A DNA stretch of 64,000 nucleotides. Origin: Gordius sp. MW1 (Eukaryota; Nematomorpha; Gordioida; Gordea; Gordiidae). Within the stretch, counting starts at the first letter, position 1; every line of letters starts with the position of its first letter. The stretch is from the NCBI GenBank assembly GCA_964036665.1, contig OZ038531.1, forward strand, positions 682,001-746,000, written 5' to 3'. The notes beneath the pieces are model-generated. The model saw only the letters and a program-made list of their open reading frames with translations. It searched no databases and was not told the origin of the DNA. Below, piece after piece: positions 43,800 to 55,260 of this stretch. A program made the position numbers and the translations under genes.

Positions 43800-44480
43800 A
43801 CGACATAGACCAATTATCAAAGTCTGTTTTAACATCAACATTAGTACCATTCAAGTCATTAAAGTAAAGCTCCGCTTAGTGATTTATTTTTATCTGAGCT
43901 GCAGGCGAAACTTACGAGTCTCGAGGAAACAAAACTTGAAAATTTGCAATAATTTCTTTCTTGTCTAAAAACTTTTCATTGAGTTGAACAATTAATAAAT
44001 CGATTAATGGTATAAATATAATAATTTTATAATATTCCTCAACGGAGTCTGTTGGATCAGAGAGTTTGTTTTATAGTCCATCTGGGTGTTTCAAGATCGA
44101 ACTGGTATAAGTTTGCCTTAGCATCGGCTACTAAAAAAATTTGATGAAATTCTTCATCAACATTATTTCTCAACAATTTTATCTGATCAACAATGTTTTG
44201 GGCCAACTTGGTGACCTGTCTAAATTTTTCTTTAGCAATTGACTGCAAAGAATGGATGTATAACTAAAAAGTGTATGACGACATTAAAGGGACATTATAT
44301 AGTCTGATTGCCGCAAAGAAGACAGCAAAGTTGCAGCCTCTGTTGCCGCATCGCGATCATACCAGGTAGAATTTTTTTTAAAGCTGGATAAATTGCATCT
44401 TGAAGTTATATATGCGTTGCGACAGTTCGTGCCGTGATGAACAACGGGCACACACACTTGTTTTAATTTTTCCATTACCG
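43800..44480 (-). pseudogene. ZMYM1/hAT-like transposase fragment
   Basis: The minus strand carries several frames of one protein. 44475..44284 reads VVHHGTNCRNAYITSRCNLS, then STWYDRDAATEAATLLSSLR. 44248..44057 reads AKEKFRQVTKLAQNIVDQIK, and further on come YYKIIIFIPLIDLLIVQLNE and ANFQVLFPRDS. The order and text match the hAT-derived zinc finger MYM-type protein 1-like family. Broken by stops, so a relic. A shorter copy lies at 29380..29520. Confidence 0.7.
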
Positions 44481-44880
44481 GGTATTGTTCATTTTTGCCA
44501 AGACTTTTAGTAATTTGAGTCAGCTACACAGCTATAATAATAACTTTCAATCTAAAATAAGTTATTGTTTAATAAGAAAAAAATACTAATTTTAGCCAAG
44601 GGGGTAGAATTCCCCTTTTTCCGCCCCCTTCTGTACGCCTATGCTTCTACTAGTATTCATTCCTTATAAGGTTGGCAGGCGCGGGCCAACAATTTGATTA
44701 TGACTTTCTTTTCAATTTTCAGTGAATATATTATGTACTATTTTGTTCTATAATCCTATTTCTATTGGGTTCCTCTGGAAAATGGCAACTAGGCAACTGT
44801 ACAATTAAGACCAAAAGTCATTTGACAATACAGTGGCTTGTTTAAAATTTAAGATGTTCGTGAAACTCGACGCCCTATTT

Positions 44881-45057
44881 CATAGGCGTAGCCAAGGGGG
44901 GGCAGAGAGGGGCGGCTGCCCCTTTCTAAATCAAAAAAATTATAAAGATCATGCCTAAATTTTAAGAAAATGATTATTCTGCTCCTCCCGAAATCATTAT
45001 TGCCCCTCTCTAAACCATTATTGCCCCCCTCTAATCCCAATGCTGGCTACGCCCATG
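44881..45057. mobile_element. hAT-type MITE, ends CATAGGCGTAGCCA / TGGCTACGCCCATG
   Basis: 177 bp with inverted ends and flanks CCCTATTT (44873..44880) and CCCTCTTT (45058..45065), an 8-bp duplication with one change. Same family as 62008..62182. 45066..45630 holds no gene; part of it (from about 45245) resembles 25520..25700. Confidence 0.78.
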
Positions 45058-45859
45058 CCCTCTTTAATAGCTTTTGGGAAGGAACTTTATTCTTAGCCAT
45101 ATTTGTCAGCGTTAAAACCCGTAGACCACTCTATCTCTCTTTCTTCATATTCCGTCTGACAGAAATAGGAAGAGGTTTAGCTTGTATTTCACTGCTTGTG
45201 ATATCGCACTTTTATTGCTTACTCACAGGTTTAGTTTACCCGTTCTCTCGTCGAAAGCGTTTTGATTGACTGATTAAAGTCAGAATTACAGCATTGATTG
45301 TCTCTTTTTAATTTTAGAAATGATTATTAATAATTACAATTTGTTAGATTAGAAATTTTAATTGAAGTTTTATTTGGCAGTTATTGGATGAACTATTTGA
45401 ACAGGCAAAGGAAAAGTATACAAACTTAAAGGTACGTATTACCTTAAATAATTTGTCTCAGTAGTTTGTTTTTAGATAAAAAGAGATTTATCGCCAAAAA
45501 AGGAATGAAGGTAAACCTTGAGGGCTTATATAAATACAATTAATTTCCGAAAATCTTATGTTTAATTCTGCTATTATTCTATCGATATAGGATAGGATAA
45601 ATCCATTTTGAAATCAATTTATGAATTGGTAGGGGAGACCGGGGCTATCGTGTCCATAAAATTTCAAAGAAGCCTGGACAAAACATATTAACCTATTTTC
45701 ATATACTATTTTCAGAATGTTCGTCAGCAATGTTTATAAAGGGGGAAAAAATTATAGCAACACAGATAATAGATTTTTAGTTATAAGGTTTCAAAAAAAA
45801 GATAACTTGTATAAATTCGAAAAATGCCCGGGGCTATTCTTATCCCTAAGCGGGGCTAT

Positions 45860-46340
45860 ATTATCCTTTGTATTATTTTGTATTTAAACTTAATAAAACT
45901 TTGATTAAAAGAAATTAAACTAAAAAATTAACAAAATTATGACCACACACATTGTTTAAAATGCTTTTTCTATTGTTTACAATTTTGACATATAAAAAAA
46001 TATCATTATTGCAACAAGATCCATGTGCTTTTGTAATGTTTTGTATTTAAACTTAATAAACCTTTGATTGAAAGATATTAAACTCCTAAATTAACAAAAT
46101 TATAACCACACACATTGTTTTAAATGCTTTATTTTTTGTTTACAATTTTGACATATAAAAAATATCATTATTGCAACAAAATCAATGTGCTTCTGTAATG
46201 TTTTGTATTTAAACTTAATAAACCTTTGATTGAAAGATATTAAACTCCTAAATTAACAAAACACACACATTGTTTTAAATGCTTTTTTTATTGTTTACAA
46301 TTTTGACATATAAAAAAATATCATTATTGCAACAAGATCC
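45860..46340. repeat. Three tandem copies, about 150 to 170 bp each
   Basis: Units share TTTTGTATTTAAACTTAATA, CACACATTGTTT and GTTTACAATTTTGACATATA. Starts are near 45874, 46032 and 46199. The homologous stretch in the second pogo-like element (58190..58345) has one copy, so expansion was element-specific. Confidence 0.85.
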
Positions 46341-46641
46341 ATGTGCCCACATGGAGCAACTTCTGCGGGCAAACCATTCTTCATTCGGATGATTATTCTT
46401 ATAGTCTTTGGCACAGATTATGCAGATATCTTTAGACAAAGTAATCCCTTTATTAACTTTTGTAATTGACTAGAATATATATCAAAATATATAATATGTT
46501 TTAAGCACTGTTTCATCCATATTGTATATATTACCAGGTATATCCACAGGAGGCTAAAAGTGATAAATAATTTTCAAAAAAAAATTGATATTTTGCTCAT
46601 TAAAACTTGTGGCCCTTAAATGCTTATTGCTTCAGGGTTCC

Positions 46642-47079
46642 TTACTGAGGATTTCTTTTAACAAAAGATGTAAACCAATCAGCTCCTGCTGATTTATATT
46701 TAGCCCATGAATCTGGCATTGTTAAATTATATTGTTGTGCCATCTGGAAAGCCAAATACCTAACCTTAACCATATGAGAATATATAATTAGTAATATTAC
46801 ATGTTTAGGGGTCAAAGAATATAGTTTGGCTCCCTTGATTAGGTAGGATGCTAACTTCTCCTCTTGCTCCTTATTAAATATGGCTCTTGTTTTGCGTTCC
46901 TTGATGAAAGACTCTCCTCTTTTAAATTTACGGTGATATTTTTTTAATGTAGAGTAGCTGAACTTAGTCTGGGAAGCTATATCTTTCAAGCTGATCTTCT
47001 CTTTCATAGCATTAAGAACGTCTTTCTTGATTTCATTATTCTTTACAAAATTTGTTTTGCGCTTGTAATTTCGCACCAT
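46642..47079 (-). pseudogene. pogo/Tigger-like transposase, N-terminal DNA-binding part
   Basis: 145 codons from an ATG. A helix-turn-helix (psq-type) region has MKEKISLKDIASQTKFSYST. A CENP-B-type region follows with QYNLTMPDSWAKYKSAGADW and FTSFVKRNPQ, the usual junction to the DDE domain. The frame stops there and no DDE catalytic domain follows within the element. The product could at most bind the element ends. A degraded version is at 60160..60360. Confidence 0.78.
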
Positions 47080-47799
47080 TTCAAATGAATGAATGAATTA
47101 GAGATATTATAGCCCCGCTCTCAATAACCCCGTCGTTAAAAAAAATTTTGCGAGTTGATTTAAGAGTCATCTTTAAAAAAATTATATATTTTACTTTAAT
47201 TATTATAGAAAAATTCACACTTTTTAACCTAAAATAAGTTTGGAACTGAAATATTATATACTTTTAAGGTTATTAGCAAAATAGAAAAAATAAAAAAATG
47301 AGCTTCCCCCGAAAATCTTATTTTTACTATAATTTTTTTTCTACTAAATTATTTAAATTTTTTTTTATACCTGGGATGCGTCTATAAAAAGTACATATTA
47401 TATATAAATTTGACTGGGTACAAATCAATAGCTTGGAAATTATTTGAGAGGATACGTATAGCCCCGGGCTACGTATAGCCCCGGTCTCCCCTACATTTAT
47501 AAGTGTATAAATTGTCCTAATTTTTTGGGTTTTTATTACGTTTAGAAGGTAATAAATCAAAATTGAAGCTGAATCTTTCGCCTTATTATAAAGAATTCGA
47601 TATTCCTCATTTCTAATATTTTAAAATCTATATTAGGATATTAACCGTTGAAATTGCAAACAAATATTAAGGGTTTGAAACTCGTTCTGAACCGTTTGAA
47701 CAATTTCAAAAATATATTGAACTATCATTAAATTCAGAATTGTATCAAAAGACAAAATGTTATATAAAAATTATATCTTAATTTAGATAAAATAAAAAA

Positions 47800-47890
47800 A
47801 TAGGCCCAGGATTTTTCCCTTTGAGGGGGGCAAGGGGCCCGGTCTCTTGGGGGCTCTAGCCCCCACGGCCACACCCTAGCTACGCCACTG
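47800..47890. mobile_element. MITE-like element with TAGCTACGCCACTGG end (unit C)
   Basis: GGCCCAGGATTTTTCCC to CTAGCTACGCCACTGG; orthologous by flank to 5690..5815 in unit A. Confidence 0.5.
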
Positions 47891-48411
47891 GTTATTAAAT
47901 AGATTATAACTTGGACTTTAAAGCACGATAGGTTCTTATTCACATTTGGGGACTTAAAGCAGTGTTAAATTTCTGATTTGATTTATGAGACTTAATTATT
48001 AGTTACGGGGTATATTTGAACTATCGCTGTTTTAAATTCTCAATAAATTTTATTATCATTTATAATTATTCATAGATTTGTATAATTAGTGCCCGCAAAG
48101 CTATAAAAGTTAAATATACCAAAAAAGGACCAATTGACCTGAATTATTAAAATATTTTTTTAAAGGGAAGTGTAGTATTGCAGCAAAATGGATCTAAGCT
48201 ATTTTGTTTACACTTTCACATGCATACTTTTTTCTATTTTATAATCAAATTTTCCACATTTTCTTATCATTTGAATGCTCGAAAATGTTTATTTATAAGA
48301 ATAAAGAATAAAACATATGTCATGCATAATTAAATGTAATATTATTAAATCTATAATATTATGTAACAAAGTAACTCAATAAAAAGTAATAGACGTTTTC
48401 TCAAAAGTTTA

Positions 48412-50005
48412 TAGTATTACCTAATTAGTATTGGTACCTTTATGATCACTCCTCCTTACTCTATTCACGCTCATTATGATTTGAATACACAACAGAGATT
48501 GAAGTTTAGATATTTTAATACCTTACGACTTAACAATGTTATTAATATTAACCTCTATACAATTTTATATAAACTAACTCTTAACGACCCATACACACTC
48601 TAACTTTTGGTTATAATTTTACTCCGTATTTAGTAATAAAGTAAACTTAAACCACACGTTTGGTGACCCTGCTTTACGGGGGAGCCGAATTTTTTTTATT
48701 CCTCCTCCCAGGACACTTTAATCTCGCATTTGGTAGGAGCCCTTCTTTTTTATTCCTCTCCTCCCCCGAACACTCCTGTAGTATCGGCAGGTTAACTCCT
48801 TGGATGATTGGACACTACTTCCATCACAATCACTGGCCATGTAATAATCGAGACACAACAAGCAATACTTCAACCTCTCAACAATCTCGATCTACACATT
48901 TACGAATGCTCTGAAAGGAGAAAGTCGCCTACTTATTGTCAAAAGGATGAAAATCTAGACGCCTTACTACACTGACAATTTTGGCAAGACATTGGTCTCT
49001 ACACTATCACTTACAAAACCATCATCACTAAACAAAATTTTCACCCCACAATTGATTCTCTTTTTTTTATTTAGAAGGGGATCTGTAGTGAAACAAATTC
49101 ATCTGTAGTGAATCAAATTCAATTTACCTTGAAATAAATTTGGTTGTGATACGCACAAGGTAAAAAGAGAAAACACGAATAAAGTTAAGGTTAATTTGAA
49201 TGTTTATCGTTATCTATGGCTATATAAACACGCAATTTATAGATTCGTAATCATTGTTATAATTTTCCCTTAATAAATTATATTCCAACCCCTTTTTTTA
49301 TCCTCCTCTATCGGGGGAGCCGATTTTGTTTTATTCCTCCCCTTAGAATATTTATAACCACAGGTCTGCGTTCCTCGCATCACAGGACAGCGGCCCTAAA
49401 CAATGTCTTCTGCAACGTCTGCCGAAATTGAAATTGTCCCCAACTCATCACGGCCATCACAAACAAGTCAACACAAACCTTTACGACCTTTAAGAGCAAG
49501 GACTAGAATTTCGGCCATATACAATGCATGATATATAACAGCTACTGTTACCAGCATTTTCCTCACCACTGACCTATTTAACTAATGGAAGACTGCGATT
49601 TTAACATAGATACGTCTGCTCGTGACATGTCTACTAAGATATTGGATAGCAAAACAACTACCAATCATCACTCACCTCAACCATCACACGCAAACACTAA
49701 CTCCATTTACCTTATACTTTTATTTTTTTGCACTCCATGCAAATAGAAGGGGGGTAATATAGTATTACCCAATTAGAATATTAGTACCTTTATGAACCGG
49801 ATATCACTCTATTCACACTTCTCCTTACTCTATTCACGCTCATTATAATTGAATACACAACGAATACCTTACAATTTAACAATGTTATTCATATTAACCC
49901 TATACAGTTATATATAAACTAACTCCTAACGACCCATACACACTCTAACTTTTGGTTATAATAAACTTACTCCAAATTTAGATATAAAGTAGACATAAAC
50001 CACTA
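48412..50005 (+). mobile_element. Non-autonomous LTR retrotransposon, 1.6 kb, unit C only
   Basis: Direct repeats 48412..48655 and 49760..50005 share TAGTATTACC, CTCCTTACTCTATTCACGCT and CACACTCTAACTTTTGG. The first is followed by TTTGGTGACCC (primer-site-like). The second is preceded by a purine tract AGAAGGGGGGTAA. The interior of about 1.1 kb has scraps, including a possible gag start near 49403 (MSSATSAEIEIVPNSS), but no polymerase. It ends 7 bp from the stop codon of gene copy C, so it occupies that gene's 3' untranslated region. Confidence 0.78.
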
Positions 50006-50012
50006 TAGGTTA

Positions 50013-52807
50013 TTAGGCCGGGCATGGATATTTGAATATAATATCGTGCTTCGTTCCATTGACACGACCTGGTCCCCAATGGCCTGTTATGACGCCCTGA
50101 TTTTGAAACTCTTCCTCTTCGAGATTATAAGAAAGAATGTGGTGTTGGGCTTGTTTGATCAATTTCTTGGAAAAGGATTTATACTTTTAGATACATTAAA
50201 TACACGATAACAATATTTAATAACCATATTTTTATGAAGAGTTGTTTATATAAAAATTGTATTAACATTTATTATAAAAACTTAAGGCAGCAACACATTA
50301 CCTATTTAATATCAAACATATATTTAGTGAATCTTACAGTGTGACTAAGTAGCTTCATGAAAAATGTATAATTTCCTGGTAGGCCTTCAAAACTGACATA
50401 TAATGTGAAGGTAGGAGGTCCATATTGTTTCATAAACTAAAAGAAAGAATATTAAGCTTTTTGTCATGAATTAATTTTTAACGCAAGACCTTATAGCGTT
50501 GTTCTTAATAGATTAACGAATAATTATTTTGCTAAAATACTTTTTTGATGAGGCTAAATGTTAAAATTAATTACTTTTTGACAAAATTAATGGCTTGAAT
50601 TATTTTTTTTTCTTTCATGACCATTAAAATTATATATTGAGCTGAAGGTTTAATAACAACCCAATCTGGCTCAACATTTTAATAATCCAACCCCGTATTA
50701 TTGGCACAACAATTTTTAAAGTGGGTAAACTGACGACGTAGAGAGATGAGCGAGCCAGTATAAGAGCCAGCCCTGCCAAATTAAAATCACCCATATTATA
50801 TTAAATTTAAATCTCAATTTGATACCAAATTCTGTTTTATATTTTATCTCATCAATGAATGTAATTATAGGAATGCTTTAGTTGACAAATTTTGTTTGAT
50901 TAGGATCGGTTAACTCAAATCTTTGCTTTTACAACATACTTTTATTGTTATCATCACCCAAACCTTTTTTCTGAGGTTAAATGGATTTCTTTACAAAAAT
51001 GTGGAAAAATAAAAAGCAAATAAATTTCGACGTCTACAACAGATATATAATTAAATCTGGTTACATTTTTAGTTAAACTTTTGAACTTTAGATATTTTTT
51101 TGCAAATTTTAATAGTTAAATTTCAATTTTAATGCTAGACTTGAAATAACCCCTAAATTAATATATTCACATCTATATGCATTTCAATAATATATTAGCA
51201 TTAAAGACATCCAAAAAAATAAAAATAAATAAAGGACTTACATCACTATCTGCGTAAAAAGACAAGTTTTGGCGATTTCCTAAAAAATCTAGAGCATCAA
51301 CAAATTGACCATTTCCATATAATCGTTCTTCTGTATTTTGATATATGGCTGAATCATTAAGACGGATATGAGCTTCAGATTTAATGCGACTTAGAGTTAC
51401 ATTTATGCTGTTAAAATTCGTAAAAATTAAATAAAGTTTTAATAATTATTTTAACACAATTTTTTTGTTTTAAATTCATTAAAGCATTTAATTTTAAACG
51501 TGCCTTTTTCAATGATTTTTTACCATTTTTCATGAACGACTATTAAAAAGTGCTCAGAGAAAAACAACTAAATTTTGAATTACCTATAAGGATTTAATCG
51601 TAAGGTAAAAGAAAAACTGTAAAGAAAATTAAACAAAAAAGACAAAATTTTTGAAAATTTCAAAAGTTTGGGGGCAGGTTACAGGTGTTAAAATTAAATT
51701 TTTTTATATATTTTAGCGATTAATATCAATTATAAAATAGTTTTATATTGAAATACGATAATTTTTTGTAAACTTTTTTAATATCTCAGCTTATCTATAG
51801 TAAAATCTAACCATGAGCTAAAACGAAGGGGCTACCTTTAGCCTTCCTATTACTAATAGCCCCAAAATGTTCATCGGCCCAAGCCCGTCCCGAGCCCGAC
51901 ACTTTTTACTTTATTTTGCCCGAGCACCACCCGAGCCTGAAATTATTTTTTTACTCAGGCCCGACCAGAGCCCGAGCCCGGCCCGATTTTTTAAAAATGC
52001 AAATTTACAAAAGTATTCAGAATACCCACCCGCATCTTTTAATTATCGTAAAAATATCTTGTCTCCTCTAAATAGCTTGCACAACAAAAGAATTAGTAAA
52101 CAGTTTAAAAAATGTTTTAACTAGAGTTTGACCCAGGCCGGACCCGAGCCTCAGGTTGGGTAGACCCATAAAGTTCGATCAGTCCCAATAAATTTTAATT
52201 TTTGGCCCGAGCCCGGCCCATCTCGACGTCGGGCTGGATTACAGCCAGGGCCGGGCTTCATGCGGCTCGTGCAGGGCTGTAATCACTAGCCTTGTTATTT
52301 ATTTTCCACTTTAGGTAATAAAATTTTATCAAACGATAGAGATCCGAATAATAATTATAAAAACGCATCTAATTTGATAACTTAGTAGGCTAATGTTAAA
52401 TAACTTTTAAGTAGCAATATACTTAATTTAGAGTAAATAAGTTAACATTGTTACTTAGGAGTTTTGAAAATAGCTAGTACATAATTATTTTGCAAGACGA
52501 ATATCAATTTAGAATAAATAAACTGTAACTAAAATGTAGCAAAAATATTTAGAATTTATAAACCTAGTATTTTGCGGATAGTTAGGAAAGATATCATGGA
52601 GATACCCAGTCCAAGGTAGATTGTTTGTGTCACATGCATTATCTATAAATAAGAAATTCAAATCTACAACTGAATAAGTGCAAATTTTTTATATGTAAAT
52701 ATCAAATTTTTACAAAATATGTAGATAACTTTAGAATGCTTACTTGGTTTATCGCAACGACAGTCCGCAGTCAAAAGGAATAATGAAATTAAATATATTA
52801 TAGGCAT
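50013..52807 (-). pseudogene. Copy C of the secreted-protein gene, damaged in exon 4
   Basis: Exons: 52807-52744 (signal peptide MPIIYLISLFLLTADCR), 52642-52564, 51407-51242, about 50793-50735, about 50665-50622, 50436-50338, 50165-50013. Exons 1 to 3, 6 and 7 are open with good splice sites. Exon 6 reads FMKQYGPPTFTLYVSFEGLP, and exon 7 ends DIIFKYPCPA then TAA. In exon 4 the AG acceptor seen in A and B (GAGGCTGAT) has become GGGTGAT, and a base is missing before the GGC codon, so a normal transcript would lose frame. It is the most compact copy, with only a hAT MITE in intron 2. An LTR element abuts the stop codon. Confidence 0.72.
51857..52281. mobile_element. hAT-type MITE in unit C (orthologue of 32458..32891)
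   Basis: Starts TAGCCCCAAAATGTTC, ends CGTGCAGGGCTGTA. Flanks are ATTACTAA (51849..51856) and ATCACTAG (52282..52289). It lies in intron 2 of gene copy C. Confidence 0.72.
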
Positions 52808-54719
52808 TTATATTTTAAAAAAATGTAAACTAAAAAATTCAATGGTTTGCGAATGTTAATAAGGGAGCTTTTATATTAAGGAAAATGTTTTTCAATTTTA
52901 AAATTAGTGGAAATTTTTCAGAAAAGTTCAGCTACCTTTGTATTTTTGTACTTCTATTTCCTAAAAAAGTAAGTTCAAACAAGTTTAAATGGCGCATATA
53001 AGGGTTATTCTAATTAAAATTATTTAATTGAGTTCAACAATCGCCTTATAATTAAATTAAGTTCAAAACTAATAAATGTTTTGATAACAGAATATATATA
53101 ATTTTTTCATTATATGTAGATTTTAAATTATTTTAAAATATATAAGAATTTGAATGCTAAATGATTATCAAAACTCTTAACTTTTACTTAGAAATACGAT
53201 ATATACATATTATTTTATAAAACATTTTTTACCTAATAATCTATATTATTCGACAGATACAATAATATTTATTAATTAGTTATAAGCTTTTAATAATATA
53301 ACTCTTATGAATATAATAAAATATATAATCCTCAGATTTCCGTTTTTGCCCTGATATATTCCCTTTCAAAATTCCCTAAAAAATATATACTTAAACAAAT
53401 CGATATCAAAATTTAAAATTTTATGTATAGTTAATTAAAATTTAGTTTTATAAAGGTATTAAATATATTATTATAACTATTTGAAGTGCAGGCTCAGGTT
53501 GTGCGCGGTCTGTAGCTATCATTGGACAGGCGACAGAGTTATATGAAAGCATCAATTCTATTTGATTTTTAAATCATAGGTCTACAATAAAAATATTGAC
53601 TTTGTGACTCCGTCCCACAGCCAGACCAATAATTCGGATAGAGAATTTTCTGAATAGTTTCCAGTTTTAAGTTTTTCCCCAAAACTTACAGTTGTTTTGA
53701 TAAACGAGGGTGAAGGTCCAAAAAATGCTCAAATGCTCATTTTAACCTTTTTGAGGCTATATTTCAACGGCATTTTTAATATTTATTGAAAAATATTAAT
53801 TTACTGTAGATTAAAGTTCCATCTATAGGTCCATTCCTTAAGTTTTTTGTTTCACTATATTTAAATTTATTAGCATTTACGTAAACCTCTTTTCCTTATT
53901 AAAATTTACCCCACTATGGTTAGGAAACAGAGTATATTGAGTTTATACTACACAAGCGATGTTCACTAACACATCTCCTTCCCTTCACCCACCCTCCTCT
54001 CTTTCTCCTCCACTCCCTCCCCCTCCAAGTGTGCTTTAGATAAATATTGGGGCGGGAGTGTAAGATAGAGGCCTGCACGGGTCACCCGAAACCCGAACCC
54101 GATCCGACCCGACCCGACCCGACCCGAGGTCGGGTCGGGTCGGGTTAGAGTTAAAAATTTTCGGGTCGGGTCGGGTTCGGGTTGAAAATTTTAGAATGCA
54201 TTCGGGTCGGGTCGGGTTGGATTTATAGAGTCGGGTCAAAGGATATGAATCTTACATTACAAAATGAACGAAACGTATTTGTTAAATTAATGCTATTTTC
54301 TATAATTTTAGTTATACAATATCGAATTGTATGACTAAACTAATTATATTCATTCATTCATAGAATCAATTTCCTTTTCGATTTTTTAATTCGTTTAATT
54401 TGGAGGCATATTTAAATTTAAAGCTGAATCACGAAAGGTAAAATATTAACAAATGAGTATTTTTTAATTGTTTATAGTCTATTCTATACTCTATAGAGAA
54501 GATTATAAATTTAACTACATTATTCAATTTAAAGTCGAATAACGAAAGGTAAAATATTAACAAATGATTATTTATTATTGTTTATAGTCTTTAGAGTAAA
54601 TTAGAAATTTAACTAAAAAAAGATATAACTACATACTTATAAATCAACAAAAAAGTAAATCTATTATTCCTACATCCTACCCTACCAATATATATATCTA
54701 TGACACTAATTTTATTTAA

Positions 54720-55009
54720 GTGAATAAGAATGACCAAAATGAAAATATGCAACATAAGATAAAGAATATGCTTGAAAAAAATGTGTATACAGCTTCAAAA
54801 AGCTTTTGGAATGGTGGAAGATTAATTCATGTAAATATCCGACATTGTCCCTATTGGCTCGTAAATTTTTGGCCATACCAGCTTCTTCTACCAGTAGTGA
54901 GAGGTCCTTTTCCACTGCTGGAAGAATTATAGAAGAGAGAAGGTCTAATTTACGCCCCGAAATTGTAGACGCCATAATATTTATACATAATTATAGTAAA
55001 TCAATTTAA
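54720..55009 (+). pseudogene. hAT transposase dimerisation domain
   Basis: Plus-strand reading EWWKINSCKYPTLSLLARKF then LAIPASSTSSERSFSTAGRI and ERRSNLRPEIVDAIIFIHN, a near-textbook hATC domain, ending in a stop at the normal C-terminus. The upstream catalytic part is deleted; only about 90 bp of partly matching frame precede it. Confidence 0.88.
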
Positions 55010-55094
55010 TAAATTTATTAATCAAATTTTGTATGATCATTTCTGTCGAATAAATTTTTCATCCTCAAATTTTTCTACTGGTTCGAGTCGTTGA

Positions 55095-55260
55095 AAATTT
55101 AAAAACGCTTTCGGGTCGGGTCGGGTTCGGGTTGAAAATTTAAAAACGCTTTCGGGTCGGGTCGGGTTCGGGTTGAAATTTTAAAAACGCTTCGGGTCGG
55201 GTCGGGTTCGGGTTGAAAATTTAAAAACGCTTTCGGGTCGGGTCGGGTTCGGGTTGAAAA
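55095..55260. repeat. Four tandem subterminal repeats of about 41 bp
   Basis: Each unit is GGGTTGAAAATTTAAAAACG plus CTTTCGGGTCGGGTC. They lie at the right end of the hAT element, a likely transposase-binding array. The left end has similar but less regular words. Confidence 0.88.

Larger units (their letters stand above)
45632..47491 (-). mobile_element. pogo/Tigger-like DNA transposon with TA target duplication
   Basis: Ends GGGGAGACCGGGGCTAT and, inverted, GGGGAGACCGGGGCTATACG are flanked by TA on both sides. A transposase N-terminal part lies on the minus strand. A three-copy tandem repeat occupies the left half. A second member is at 57941..60770. TA duplications and the HTH/CENP-B-type protein point to the Tc1/mariner superfamily, pogo group. 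The DDE part is missing, so it is non-autonomous. Confidence 0.82.

Noticed and set aside
48660-48914. 84-codon frame in the non-autonomous LTR element
   Set aside because: Low-complexity, no recognisable gag or pol motif; listed only as part of the element.
51867-52124. 85-codon Pro-rich frame
   Set aside because: Lies in the hAT MITE GC-rich end; its counterpart in unit B is not open.
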